Numbered from the stretch's first letter, positions 1 through 9,988 are shown. The stretch is 41,737 nucleotides of DNA from Mycobacterium gordonae (GCF_002101675.1 NZ_LQOY01000039.1:1-41737); one strand, 5' to 3'. Made by a program: numbers and translations. The notes: a model not told the origin generated them from the sequence alone.

Positions 1-356
1 GCGGGGCCGGTGGCGGCGCTACAGGCGCAGGCGGCGTCGGAGGTGTAGGCGGCGCCGGCGGCGATGCCGGCCTTCTCTCCGGCAACGGTGGGGCCGGGGG
101 CGCCGGCGGCCTGAGCAGCACTGGTGGAGTCGGCGGCGCCGGCGGCAATGCCGGGTGGTTCGGCGACGGGGGATCTGGTGGCGCCGGTGGACTTACTCTG
201 GGTGCGGTGCCCGGCGGCAAGGGTGGGGCTGGTGGTAATGCCGTGTTGATCGGTAATGGCGGCAACGGCGGCGAGGGCGGGGTTGGCGGCACAACCGGTC
301 CCAGTGGTGTTGCCGGAGCCGGAGGGCTGCTGTTGGGCCTCGACGGGTTGACGTAG
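1..356 (+). CDS. PE_PGRS family protein, C-terminal fragment
   Basis: The frame is open from the left edge (codons start at base 3) to a TAG at 354-356, giving 117 residues of Gly-Gly-Ala and Gly-Gly-Asn repeats typical of the PGRS domain, ending in a short Leu/Gly-rich tail ([10 protein letters not shown]). The N-terminal PE domain lies outside the window. PE_PGRS proteins are ESX-5-linked cell-surface or secreted proteins of pathogenic slow-growing mycobacteria; the role of this one cannot be told from a repeat fragment. It converges on mmsB, leaving 78 bases between the stops with nothing recognisable. In M. tuberculosis a PE_PGRS gene (Rv0754) also neighbours the mms operon, but upstream of mmsA rather than beyond mmsB (recalled). 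Confidence 0.85.
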   Translation, partial: GAGGGATGAGGVGGVGGAGGDAGLLSGNGGAGGAGGLSSTGGVGGAGGNAGWFGDGGSGGAGGLTLGAVPGGKGGAGGNAVLIGNGGNGGEGGVGGTTGPSGVAGAGGLLLGLDGLT

Positions 357-434
357 TCGGCGGGTGGAGGCGCTGATCGGAGTGCGCGCCGCCGAATGGC
401 CGGCCGCACTTTCGGTCTCAAGGTCTTCGGTGAC

Positions 435-1319
435 TCAGCCGCCCCGCAGCAATTCGATGACCGCGCTGAAGTCCTTGTCGGGGTGGGAGGCGGCGAATTT
501 GGCGTAGATTTCGGCGGCGTGGCTGCCAAGGGGCGCGGCCGAACCGGTCGAGGCGACTGCGTCCATCGCCAACCCCAGGTCCTTGTTCATCAGCGCCGCC
601 GCGAAGCCGGGCTTGAAGTCGTTGTTGGCCGGGGACGTCGGAACCGGTCCTGGCACAGGGCAATTGGTGTGTACCGCCCAGCAGTTGCCGGTCGCCCCGG
701 TGATCACGTCGAACAGCGACTGCGCCGACAGGCCGAGCTTCTCGGCCAGCACGAAAGCCTCGCCGATCGCGATCTGCTGCACCGCCAGCACCATGTTGTT
801 GCACACCTTGGCCGCCTGGCCGGCCCCGGCATCGCCGCAGTGAATGACCTTGCCCGCCATCGGTTCCAGCACCGGGCGGGCGCGGTCCAGGGCGTCGGCC
901 TCGCCACCGACCATGAACGCCAGAGTCCCGGCCGTTGCTCCCTTGACGCCACCGGACACCGGGGCGTCGAGTTGCTGCATACCGTGTGACCCGGCCAGTT
1001 CGTGCGCCTCGCGGGCGTCGCTCACCGAGATCGTTGAGCTGTCGATGAACAGCGCCCCGGGGCGTGCGGCGGGCAGCACCTCGCCGTAGCAGCGTTTGAC
1101 CACCTCACCGTTGGGCAGCATGGTGATGACGACATCCGCGTCGGCCACCGCTTCGGCAGCGGTGCCGAACACTGTGACACCTTTGTCGGCGGCGGCGCTG
1201 GCGGCTGCGGGTACCGGATCGTAGCCGCGCACCAGATGGTTTGCGCCGATGAGATTGGCGGCCATGGGCGCGCCCATGTTGCCGAGTCCCAGGAACGCGA
1301 TCGCGAGACGTGTTGTCAT
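435..1319 (-). CDS. mmsB: 3-hydroxyisobutyrate dehydrogenase
   Basis: Oxidises 3-hydroxyisobutyrate to methylmalonate semialdehyde in valine catabolism, using NAD(P)+. The 294-residue protein has the N-terminal Rossmann motif GLGNMG (residues 11-16), the substrate-binding segment DAPVSGG (118-124) and the conserved catalytic lysine K171 in GQAAKVCNN, all characteristic of the beta-hydroxyacid dehydrogenase family at normal length. It is last in a three-gene minus-strand operon: its ATG lies 9 bases after the acyl-CoA dehydrogenase stop and two bases closer to it is no other start, so the genes are almost certainly co-transcribed. Its product is the substrate of MmsA encoded two genes upstream. 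M. tuberculosis equivalent is Rv0751c. Confidence 0.93.
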   Translation of the reverse strand: MTTRLAIAFLGLGNMGAPMAANLIGANHLVRGYDPVPAAASAAADKGVTVFGTAAEAVADADVVITMLPNGEVVKRCYGEVLPAARPGALFIDSSTISVSDAREAHELAGSHGMQQLDAPVSGGVKGATAGTLAFMVGGEADALDRARPVLEPMAGKVIHCGDAGAGQAAKVCNNMVLAVQQIAIGEAFVLAEKLGLSAQSLFDVITGATGNCWAVHTNCPVPGPVPTSPANNDFKPGFAAALMNKDLGLAMDAVASTGSAAPLGSHAAEIYAKFAASHPDKDFSAVIELLRGG

Positions 1320-1328
1320 GGTGCCCTT

Positions 1329-2489
1329 CTAGGCGCTGGCGCGAAAACGTGCGGCCTCGGCTCGGCCGACGACCACCCGCATGATTTCGTTCGTTCCTTC
1401 CAGGATCCGATGCACCCGCAGGTCGCGGACGATCTTTTCCAGACCGTATTCGGACAGGTAACCGTAGCCGCCGTGCAGTTGCAGCGCCTTGTCGGCCACC
1501 TCGAAGCAGGTGTCGGTGACGTAGCGCTTGGCCATCGCGCACAGCTCGACCTTGTCCGCGGCATCCTCGTCAAGCGCGGCTGCGGCCCGCCACAACATCA
1601 TTCGCGATGTCTCCAGTCCGGTGGCCATGTCGGCGAGGGTGAACCGGATGGTGGGCTCGTCCAGCAGGGCGGAGCCGAAGGCGTGGCGCTCGCGGACGTA
1701 GGCGCCGGCCTTGGCAAAGGCGGACTGTGCGCCGCCCAGTGAGCAGGCGGCGATATTGAGCCGGCCGCCGTTGAGGCCGTTCATCGCGATGCCGAAGCCG
1801 GTGCCCTCGCCGTCGGCCCCGCCCAGCATGGCGTCGGCCGGTACCCGCACGCCGTCGAGTATCACCTGCGCGGTGGGTTGGGCATGCCAACCCATCTTCT
1901 CCTCCAGCGCGCCGAAACTCAGTCCAGCGGTGCCCTTCTCGATGACGAAGGCCGAGATGCCGCGCGGGCCCTCGTTGCCCGTCCGCGCCATCACCACGTA
2001 GACGTCGGATGCCCCGGCGCCGGAAATGAACTGCTTGACACCGTCGAGCACGTAATCGGAACCCTGTTTGACGGCCCGGGTGCTCAACGCGCTCGCGTCC
2101 GAGCCCGCGCCGGGCTCGGTCAGGCAGTAGCTGGCGATGACGTCCATGGTCGCCAGTCGCGGCACCCACACCTTGCGTTGTTCGTCGGTGCCGAAGCGGT
2201 CGATCATCCAGGCGCACATGTTGTGGATCGACAGGAACGCGGCGGTGACCGGGTCGGCGATCGCCAACTGCTCGAAGATGCGTACGCCGTCGAGGCGGCG
2301 CAGCCCGCTGCCGCCGACGTCATCGCGGCAGTAGATCGCCGCCATCCCGAGTTCCGCGGCTTCGCGCAGCACGTCGGTCGGAAAGTGCTTGGTGGCATCC
2401 CATTCCAAGGCGTAAGGCGCCATCCGCTTCTCGGCGAAGGCCGCCGCAGTCTCGGTGATCACCCGTTCTTCGTCGTTGAGGGTAAACAT
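1329..2489 (-). CDS. fadE9: Acyl-CoA dehydrogenase (probable isobutyryl-CoA dehydrogenase, FadE9-type)
   Basis: FAD-dependent alpha,beta-dehydrogenation of a short branched acyl-CoA. The protein has 386 residues, the usual size. The signature YCLTEPGAGSD (121-131) contacts FAD and substrate, and the C-terminal LQLHGGYGYLSEYG (337-350) and LEGTNEIMR (363-371) blocks are present; E364 is at the position of the catalytic base in the short-chain members. Placement between mmsA and mmsB points to isobutyryl-CoA as substrate, the step before methacrylyl-CoA in valine breakdown; the substrate is inferred from context. Gaps to both neighbours are short (14 and 9 bases), so this is the middle gene of the operon. 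M. tuberculosis equivalent is Rv0752c. Confidence 0.9.
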   Translation of the reverse strand: MFTLNDEERVITETAAAFAEKRMAPYALEWDATKHFPTDVLREAAELGMAAIYCRDDVGGSGLRRLDGVRIFEQLAIADPVTAAFLSIHNMCAWMIDRFGTDEQRKVWVPRLATMDVIASYCLTEPGAGSDASALSTRAVKQGSDYVLDGVKQFISGAGASDVYVVMARTGNEGPRGISAFVIEKGTAGLSFGALEEKMGWHAQPTAQVILDGVRVPADAMLGGADGEGTGFGIAMNGLNGGRLNIAACSLGGAQSAFAKAGAYVRERHAFGSALLDEPTIRFTLADMATGLETSRMMLWRAAAALDEDAADKVELCAMAKRYVTDTCFEVADKALQLHGGYGYLSEYGLEKIVRDLRVHRILEGTNEIMRVVVGRAEAARFRASA

Positions 2490-2503
2490 GTGGCTAATGC
2501 TCG

Positions 2504-4024
2504 CTAGTTCATGGTCGGGATGACGAATTCGGCCCCGTCCTTGATGCCGGACGGCCAGCGCGAGGTGACGGTCTTGACCTTGGTGTAGAACTGGATCGAC
2601 GCTGGGCCGTGCTGGTTGAGGTCACCGAAGCCGGACCGCTTCCAACCGCCGAAGGTGTGGTAGGCCACCGGAACCGGGATCGGAACGTTGACGCCGACCA
2701 TGCCCACCTGCACGCGCGACACGAAATCCCGAGCGGTGTCACCGTCGCGGGTGAAAACCGCTACGCCGTTGCCGTATTCGTGCTCGGACGGCAACCGCAG
2801 TGCCTCTTCGTAGTCGTGCGCGCGGACGATGCACAGCACCGGTCCGAAGATCTCGTCGGTGTAGATCGACATCTCCGGCGTGACGTGATCGAACAGGGTG
2901 GGGCCGATGAAGTAACCGCCTTCGAGATTGGCGTCACCGAACGTCAGGTCGTCGCTGGCGCGCTCGCGTCCGTCGATGACCAGTTCGGCGCCAGCCTCCA
3001 CGCCCTGACCGATGTAGTCACGCACCCGGGTCAGCGCGGCCTCGGTGACCAGCGGGCCGTAATCGGCCTTCGGGTCCAGGCTGTGCCCGACGCGCAGGCT
3101 GTTGATCCGCTCAATCAGCCTGGCGCGCAACCGGTCTGCGGTCTGTTGTCCGACCGGGACGGCAACGCTGATCGCCATGCAGCGCTCCCCGGCGCTGCCG
3201 TAGCCGGCGCCGATCAGCGCGTCGACGGCCTGATCCAGGTCCGCGTCGGGCATCACGATCATGTGGTTCTTGGCGCCGCCGAAGCACTGCGAACGCTTTC
3301 CGGTCGCGGCCGCGTGGCTGTAGATGTACTGGGCGATGTCAGAACTGCCGACGAAGCCCACCGCCTGGATGTCGGGGTGCTGCAGGATCGCGTCGACGGC
3401 TTCCTTGTCGCCATGGACGACCTGAAACACGCCGGGGGGCAGGCCGGCTTCCAGGAACAGTTCGGCCAGGCGCACCGGGACCGACGGGTCGCGTTCGCTT
3501 GGCTTGAGCACGAACGCATTCCCGCATGCCAGGGCCGGTCCGGCCTTCCACAGCGGAATCATCGCCGGGAAGTTGAACGGGGTGATGCCCGCGACCACGC
3601 CCAGCGGCTGGCGCAGTGAGTAGACGTCGATGCCAGGCCCCGCGCCCTCGGTGTAGTCGCCCTTGAGCAGATGCGGGATGCCGATGCAGAACTCGATCAC
3701 CTCGATGCCGCGCTGGATGTCGCCTCGCGCGTCCGGCAGCGTCTTGCCGTGTTCGAGGGACAGCAGCTCGGCCAGTTCGTCCATGTTCTGGTTGACCAGG
3801 TCGACGAACTTCATCAGCACCCGGGCGCGGCGCTGGGGATTCCAAGCGGCCCAGCCTCGCTGGGCCTCGGCGGCAGAAGCCACCGCGGCGTCAACGTCGG
3901 CCTGGTTGGCCATCGGCACGCTGGCTTGCACCTCGCCGGTGCTCGGGTTGAGGACATCGGCGCTGCGGCCCGACGAGCCGGCGGTGCGCTGACCGTCGAT
4001 GAAATGCGGGATCTGTGTGGTCAT
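2504..4024 (-). CDS. mmsA: Methylmalonate-semialdehyde dehydrogenase (CoA-acylating)
   Basis: Converts methylmalonate semialdehyde, CoA and NAD+ to propionyl-CoA, closing the valine branch opened by MmsB and the acyl-CoA dehydrogenase. The 506-residue aldehyde dehydrogenase fold shows the oxyanion asparagine N151 in TPFNFPAM and the nucleophile C282 in GERCMA. The absence of the general-base glutamate of ordinary aldehyde dehydrogenases is typical of the CoA-dependent class; here the equivalent segment reads CFGGAKNHM. It is the first gene of the minus-strand operon. Its upstream region carries an 18-bp palindrome overlapping possible -10 elements, suggesting repressor control. M. tuberculosis equivalent is Rv0753c. 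Confidence 0.94.
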   Translation of the reverse strand: MTTQIPHFIDGQRTAGSSGRSADVLNPSTGEVQASVPMANQADVDAAVASAAEAQRGWAAWNPQRRARVLMKFVDLVNQNMDELAELLSLEHGKTLPDARGDIQRGIEVIEFCIGIPHLLKGDYTEGAGPGIDVYSLRQPLGVVAGITPFNFPAMIPLWKAGPALACGNAFVLKPSERDPSVPVRLAELFLEAGLPPGVFQVVHGDKEAVDAILQHPDIQAVGFVGSSDIAQYIYSHAAATGKRSQCFGGAKNHMIVMPDADLDQAVDALIGAGYGSAGERCMAISVAVPVGQQTADRLRARLIERINSLRVGHSLDPKADYGPLVTEAALTRVRDYIGQGVEAGAELVIDGRERASDDLTFGDANLEGGYFIGPTLFDHVTPEMSIYTDEIFGPVLCIVRAHDYEEALRLPSEHEYGNGVAVFTRDGDTARDFVSRVQVGMVGVNVPIPVPVAYHTFGGWKRSGFGDLNQHGPASIQFYTKVKTVTSRWPSGIKDGAEFVIPTMN

Positions 4025-4047
4025 GATGGTCCAATGTCAGGAAGGTG

Positions 4048-4065
4048 AGGATACTTGCATATCCT
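4048..4065. promoter_or_regulatory. Palindromic operator candidate upstream of mmsA
   Basis: AGGATA-CTTGCA-TATCCT: perfect 6-bp arms around a 6-bp spacer, starting 24 bases before the mmsA start codon. Because of the symmetry, TATCCT (a TANNNT -10 match) is present on both strands, so a bound repressor would cover -10 elements for mmsA and possibly for the divergent methyltransferase. Size and symmetry suit a TetR-type regulator, but no regulator gene is adjacent and the regulator is unknown. Confidence 0.45.
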
Positions 4066-4107
4066 AGTAATTCTGCGTCGCCGTGGCAAGCGCGGGGAAA
4101 ATGGTCC

Positions 4108-4135
4108 GGTGCGCCCGTGGTTCGGCGGGCGCACC
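4108..4135. promoter_or_regulatory. Strong hairpin in the methyltransferase leader
   Basis: GGTGCGCCCG-TGGTTCGG-CGGGCGCACC gives a perfect 10-bp GC-rich stem with an 8-base loop. It ends 8 bases before the chosen ATG of the methyltransferase and leaves no room for a normal ribosome binding site. It has no U-tract. It could be a factor-dependent terminator, a translational block, or a protein-binding palindrome; the sequence does not decide. Confidence 0.45.
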
Positions 4136-4143
4136 TTCATGAG

Positions 4144-4779
4144 ATGACTGTCCGAGACGCCGTCATGGCAGGCATCGCTAAGCAACTCGGTCACCCGAGC
4201 GGGCTGCGTGGGCGATTAGTCGGGATGCTGCTCAACAAGGGCAACCGGGCGCTGGTGAATGCCGCGGTGCAGGCGCTAGAACTCCAGGCAGGTGCCCGGG
4301 TGGGGGATGTCGGGTTCGGCGGTGGGGTCGGGCTGAAGTTCCTGCTCGACGGTGTCGGCCGGTCGGGCGTGGTCCACGGTGTCGAGCTCTCGGAGACGAT
4401 GTTGGCTCGCGCCCGGCGTCGCTATAGCCGCGAGATCGCTGCCGGCCGACTTGCACTGCAGCAAGGGGGCCTGACGCAGCTGCCGTTTGGCGACGAGGAA
4501 TTGAGCGGCGTCATCACCGTCAACACCATCTACTTCGTCACCGAGTTGGACCGCGCGTTCGCCGAACTATCGCGGGTGGTCAACCGCTCGGGCCGCATCG
4601 TAATCGGGTTGGCCGACCCGGACGCGATGGAGAAGATGCCGACCAGTAGACACGGTTTTCACCTGCGTCCGGTGCCGGAACTCGTGGAGACCCTGCGTAG
4701 CGCCGGATTGGTTGTCGACCACCGCCAAATCGACAGGAGTCACCTCCCGGCCCACCTGTTGATCTGTAGCCGGGGCTAG
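4144..4779 (+). CDS. Class I SAM-dependent methyltransferase
   Basis: A 211-residue methyltransferase of unknown substrate. The SAM-binding motif I is VGDVGFGGGVG, about residues 55-65, followed by an acidic end of beta-2 (HGVELSETML), then motif LPFGDEELSGVITVNTIYF typical of Methyltransf_11/25 domains. The ATG at 4144 starts a product whose first residues (MTVRDAVMAGIAKQ) look native; an in-frame GTG at 4045 would add 33 unconvincing residues and would have to read through the hairpin at 4108-4135. ATG 4165 is a second possibility. No clear ribosome binding site is visible at any of them. It is followed after 41 bases by the HNH gene, which has its own promoter. Confidence 0.75.
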   Translation: MTVRDAVMAGIAKQLGHPSGLRGRLVGMLLNKGNRALVNAAVQALELQAGARVGDVGFGGGVGLKFLLDGVGRSGVVHGVELSETMLARARRRYSREIAAGRLALQQGGLTQLPFGDEELSGVITVNTIYFVTELDRAFAELSRVVNRSGRIVIGLADPDAMEKMPTSRHGFHLRPVPELVETLRSAGLVVDHRQIDRSHLPAHLLICSRG

Positions 4780-4807
4780 ACCGACGGCGAGAATTGCGAG
4801 ATCGTGG

Positions 4808-4828
4808 TACCATCGAACATGTGTTCGA
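4808..4828 (+). promoter_or_regulatory. SOS (LexA) box overlapping a leaderless promoter
   Basis: TCGAACATGTGTTCGA at 4813-4828 is a perfect match to the mycobacterial LexA box TCGAAC-N4-GTTCGA. A -10 hexamer TACCAT lies at 4808-4813 and shares its last base with the box. Seven bases after it is GTG 4821, the in-frame start of the HNH protein, so transcription and translation probably begin at the same place. LexA bound here would cover the -10 element, the transcription start and the start codon. 13E12-family genes are known members of the M. tuberculosis LexA regulon (recalled). Confidence 0.8.
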
Positions 4829-6101
4829 TTTCGGGCAATTCTTTCGGGTTGATCCGGGTGCCACCGAGGCGGAGCTGACCGCGCGCATCGCGGAGTGGGA
4901 GCGGTTGAAGTCCGCGGCGGCGGCCGGTCAGGCCCGCGCGGCCGCGGCTTTGGATGCGGCCCGACGCGCTGCCGAGGCGGCTGCGGGGGTGCCCGCGGCC
5001 AAGCGGGGCCGGGGCGTGGCCAGCGAGGTCGCGCTGGCCCGGCGCGATTCCCCGGCGCGTGGGGGCCGGCATCTGGGGTTCGCCAACGCCCTCGTACACG
5101 AGATGCCCTGCACGCTGGCCGCCCTGGAGCACGGCGCGCTCAGCGAATGGCGGGCCACCCTCATCGTGCGCGAATCGGCCTGTCTAGACGTCGAGGACCG
5201 CCGGGTGCTGGACCGCGAACTGTGCGCCGACGCCGAACGGCTGGTCGGGTGGGGTGACAGGCGGATCACCGCCGCGGCCCAGAAGATCGCCTACCGGCTG
5301 GACCCGCGGGCCGTGGTCGAGCGCGCCGCCAACGCCGACCAGGACCGCACCGTCACCATCCGCCCGGCTCCCGACACCATGACCCGCATCAGCGCCCTTC
5401 TGCCCCTGGCCCAGGGTGTCGGTGTGTACGCCGCGCTGCGCCGCGCCGCCGACACCACCTTCGACCGCCGGACCCGCGGGCAGGTCATGGCCGACACCCT
5501 GATCGAGCGCATCACCGCCACCCCCGCCAGCACACCGGCCAACATCGCCCTCAACGTCGTGATTTCTGACCGCGCCCTGCTCGGCGGCAACAGCGACCCG
5601 GCCCTGGTGGAGGGCTACGGCCCCATCCCGGCCGAAGTCGCCCGCCGCTGGCTCACCGCCGCACTGGCCGACCACAAGACCCTGGCCACGCTGCGCCGCC
5701 TGTACGCCAGCCCCACCAGCGGGGCACTGGTCGCCATGGAATCGCGCGCCCGCGTCTTTCCCCGCGGGCTGGCCGAGTTCATCAACCTGCGCGACCAAAC
5801 CTGCCGCACCCCCTACTGCGACGCCCCCATCCGCCACCGCGACCACATCACCCCAGCCAAACGCGGCGGCCCCACCACCGCCACCAACGGCCAAGGCCTG
5901 TGCGAACGCTGCAACTACGTCAAAGAATCACCCGGCTGGCGCGTCACCGCCCACGACGAAAACGGCACCCACACCACCGAATTCATCACCCCCACCGACG
6001 CACACTACCGATCCGCCGCACCACCGATCTACCAGCGCATTGACATCAGCGAGGTGGAAGACGCCATCGGCGTGCGACTCATCGACTTTCATGCTGCCTA
6101 G
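4821..6101 (+). CDS. HNH endonuclease, 13E12 repeat family (DUF222)
   Basis: A 426-residue protein of the mycobacterial 13E12 family: an Ala/Arg-rich helical DUF222 region (residues 1 to about 310) and a C-terminal HNH nuclease domain. The HNH zinc and catalytic residues are visible: C328 and C333, H339-x-D341-H342 (RHRDHI), N356, and the C361/C364 pair in GLCERCN. The domain is complete, unlike the split copies Rv3466/Rv3467 at the matching place beside rmlC in M. tuberculosis (recalled). GTG 4821 was chosen because a -10 TACCAT lies 7 bases upstream (leaderless layout); TTG 4794 is an alternative lying upstream of that promoter. Expression should be DNA-damage induced through the LexA box on the start codon. 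Its stop overlaps the convergent lipoprotein stop by 4 bases. The biological role of the family is unsettled. Confidence 0.85.
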   Translation: MFDFGQFFRVDPGATEAELTARIAEWERLKSAAAAGQARAAAALDAARRAAEAAAGVPAAKRGRGVASEVALARRDSPARGGRHLGFANALVHEMPCTLAALEHGALSEWRATLIVRESACLDVEDRRVLDRELCADAERLVGWGDRRITAAAQKIAYRLDPRAVVERAANADQDRTVTIRPAPDTMTRISALLPLAQGVGVYAALRRAADTTFDRRTRGQVMADTLIERITATPASTPANIALNVVISDRALLGGNSDPALVEGYGPIPAEVARRWLTAALADHKTLATLRRLYASPTSGALVAMESRARVFPRGLAEFINLRDQTCRTPYCDAPIRHRDHITPAKRGGPTTATNGQGLCERCNYVKESPGWRVTAHDENGTHTTEFITPTDAHYRSAAPPIYQRIDISEVEDAIGVRLIDFHAA

Positions 6102-6598
6102 GGGCAGGTGGCGTCGACCTCGAAGGTCTTGCTGACCTGTTGCCCAGCGTTGTCGACACCGGTTGCGGTTCCGGTGATCTGATAGGCGTTGCCGTTCTTG
6201 GTGGCCTTGGCGCTGTTGCCGGGGGCGCCTTCGGTGAAGCTCAGGACGACCCCGTCGACCGTGCCCAGGCCCGCGCTGCGGACCGCGGACGCGTCCTGCT
6301 CCAGGCCGACGATCACACCGGTGATGATGTCGCCGATGGCGATCGAGAACTTGCCCTGGTTCGTCTCGCACACGACCGGTCCGCTGACCGGCTGCGGCTG
6401 CCCGCCGATGATGACCTTCGTCTCACCGGCGGCGGCGGGGGCGGCTGCAGCGCTGGGGGAGGCGGGTGCGCCCGACGAACTCGGCGTGGTGGAGGTCGAA
6501 CTGGACGAGGTGCCGGAAGACTTCTCTTCCTTGGAGCATCCGGCCATGCTCACGACGAGGGTCGCCGCGCCCAGGGCGATCAACAGCTCACGCTTCAC
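6098..6598 (-). CDS. LpqH-like (19-kDa antigen family) lipoprotein
   Basis: A 166-residue secreted lipoprotein. The start is GTG 6598 (VKRELLIALG), with AAGGAGA placed 5 bases upstream; a longer frame adds eight residues ahead of this ribosome binding site. The signal peptide ends in a lipobox SMAGC with the acylated cysteine near residue 21, followed by a Ser/Thr/Pro/Ala linker. The C-terminal domain has the family features VVCET and DATCP, whose cysteines likely form the conserved disulfide, and the ITGTATGVD segment seen in M. tuberculosis LpqH. Homologues are TLR2-active surface lipoproteins. It is last in the minus-strand rml group, 51 bases after rmlC, so it could be co-transcribed with the rhamnose genes. 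Which LpqH paralogue it is cannot be settled here. Confidence 0.85.
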   Translation of the reverse strand: MKRELLIALGAATLVVSMAGCSKEEKSSGTSSSSTSTTPSSSGAPASPSAAAAPAAAGETKVIIGGQPQPVSGPVVCETNQGKFSIAIGDIITGVIVGLEQDASAVRSAGLGTVDGVVLSFTEGAPGNSAKATKNGNAYQITGTATGVDNAGQQVSKTFEVDATCP

Positions 6599-6649
6599 CA
6601 GAGTCTCCTTATCGATCGGCACGCACAGCAGAGGTTGACAAGCAGTATG

Positions 6650-7258
6650 TCAGTGGGCGCGCAGGTCGGCGACGAATTCCTGGGCCTGCTGCCAGGTGGG
6701 GAGCAGCCCGGAGGCTCGCACGTCGGCGAAGCTGGGTGCTGCTGCGTCGCGGTCGGACAGGCTCGGCGGGGCGCCATCGACCAGCGGCCAGTCGACGCCG
6801 ATCTCCGGATCCGTGGCAGCGATCGTGTGCTCGCGTTGCGGGTTGTATTCCGCCGAGCACAAGTACATCACCGTCGAATTGTCTTGCAGCGCAAGGAAAC
6901 CGTGGGCGAGTCCCTCGGAGATGTAGACGGTCCTGCGGTCTTGGTCGTCGAGCCGGACCGAGTCCCATTGGCCGAATGTCGGTGAGCCTTCCCGAATGTC
7001 GACCACCACGTCGAACACCGCGCCCCGTACACAGGTCACGTACTTGGCCTGGCTAGGTGGCAGCTCGGCGAAGTGCAGGCCGCGCAACACACCGGCCGCC
7101 GACACCGAGCAGTTGGCCTGCCGCACATCCAACCGGTGGCCGGCGAACGAGCTGAAACCCTGGTCGGTGAGCCACTCGAAGAACGTTCCGCGCGAGTCGC
7201 CGTGGATGGCGGGGGTGATCTCCCAAGCGCCCGGGATCTTGAGTTCGCGAACTTTCAT
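6650..7258 (-). CDS. rmlC: dTDP-4-dehydrorhamnose 3,5-epimerase
   Basis: Third step of dTDP-L-rhamnose synthesis, needed for the rhamnose linker between peptidoglycan and arabinogalactan. The 202-residue cupin has the catalytic base H62 in LRGLHF, K72, H119 in EGLAHGF and Y132, matching the M. tuberculosis enzyme. The start is the ATG at 7258, one base after the rmlB stop (TGA-G-ATG), so translation is likely coupled; a longer in-frame extension into rmlB is not needed. The protein is cytosolic and of normal length. Equivalent of Rv3465. Confidence 0.95.
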   Translation of the reverse strand: MKVRELKIPGAWEITPAIHGDSRGTFFEWLTDQGFSSFAGHRLDVRQANCSVSAAGVLRGLHFAELPPSQAKYVTCVRGAVFDVVVDIREGSPTFGQWDSVRLDDQDRRTVYISEGLAHGFLALQDNSTVMYLCSAEYNPQREHTIAATDPEIGVDWPLVDGAPPSLSDRDAAAPSFADVRASGLLPTWQQAQEFVADLRAH

Positions 7259-7259
7259 C

Positions 7260-9127
<1,868 letters not shown>

Positions 9128-9145
9128 CGCGGTCCCTATACCCGT

Positions 9146-9988
9146 TTACAACCCGAGCGCCCCGGCCAATTCGGCCAAGGCCGGAACCAGCTTGTCGCTG
9201 GAGGTGAGGACCTGCACCGGTACGTGATCGGCGCCGGCGTCGAGATGCTCGCGCAGCCGCGCGGCGATGGCGTCGGTGCTTCCGTAAGCGACCACAGCGT
9301 CCACCAGACGGTCGCTGCCGGGTTTGGCCAGATCGTCGTCGGTGAATCCCAGCCGTTTCCAGTTGTTGAGGTAGTTGGCCAGGTTGAGGTAAATGCCGAG
9401 GGCTTTGCGCCCGATTGCCCGGGCCTGTTCGGCATCGGTGGTGAGGACCACCTTGTGTTCGGGGGCCAGGAACGCCGATGGTCCGATCAGGTCACGCGCC
9501 TGGGCTGTGTGCTCGGGTGTCGTCAGGTACGGGTGCGCGCCGGCGCCGCGCTGCGCGGACAGCTGGAGGACTCGCGGCCCCAGCGCGGCGACCACCCGGC
9601 GGCTGGCGGGAACGCCGTACTCGTCGAGCTGGTCGAGATACTCGGTCAGGGCATCTATCGGCTTGCGGTACTCGGTGACCACTTCCCGATGGCCGACGCC
9701 GATGCCGAGCAGGAAACGGCCGGGGTACGCCCTGTCGATCCGGTGAAACGATTCGGCGACCGGCTTGGCCGGCGCCGTCCAGATGTTGACGATTCCGGTC
9801 GCGACCTGCAGCGTCGTCGTCGCATCCAGGATCGGCTCCACCCAGTCCAGCTCGGCCGGCGGGGAGCCGCCTACCCACACCGCCCCATAACCCAGGGCTT
9901 CGATGTCCTTTGCTTGTTGCGGCGTGACGCCGCGCCCGAACGATCCAAAGCGGCCCAGATCAGGCTTGTTGTCAGCAGAAGCGGTCAT
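9146..9988 (-). CDS. LLM-class F420-dependent oxidoreductase (Rv3463-like), copy 2
   Basis: A 280-residue paralogue of the next gene, aligning end to end without large gaps; blocks such as ATGIVNIWTAPA, SAGAHPYLTTPEHT/GAGAHPYLTTPEHT and FLAPEHKVVLT are shared nearly unchanged. ATG 9988 was chosen because TTGGAG lies just upstream and the first residues (MTASADNKPDLG) align with those of copy 1; an upstream extension of 56 residues is low-complexity Arg/Pro/Ala and unlikely. It is first in the minus-strand run that continues through rmlB and rmlC and is divergent from infA. Two copies in tandem suggest local duplication, since M. tuberculosis has one gene here (recalled). Confidence 0.85.
   Translation of the reverse strand: MTASADNKPDLGRFGSFGRGVTPQQAKDIEALGYGAVWVGGSPPAELDWVEPILDATTTLQVATGIVNIWTAPAKPVAESFHRIDRAYPGRFLLGIGVGHREVVTEYRKPIDALTEYLDQLDEYGVPASRRVVAALGPRVLQLSAQRGAGAHPYLTTPEHTAQARDLIGPSAFLAPEHKVVLTTDAEQARAIGRKALGIYLNLANYLNNWKRLGFTDDDLAKPGSDRLVDAVVAYGSTDAIAARLREHLDAGADHVPVQVLTSSDKLVPALAELAGALGL

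Noticed and set aside
1..356. Repetitive Gly codons as a CRISPR or VNTR array
   Set aside because: The repeats are short, degenerate and in frame; they are PGRS coding sequence.
4045..4143. Upstream GTG start for the methyltransferase
   Set aside because: The 33 added residues look non-native and the segment contains an operator-like palindrome and a strong hairpin.
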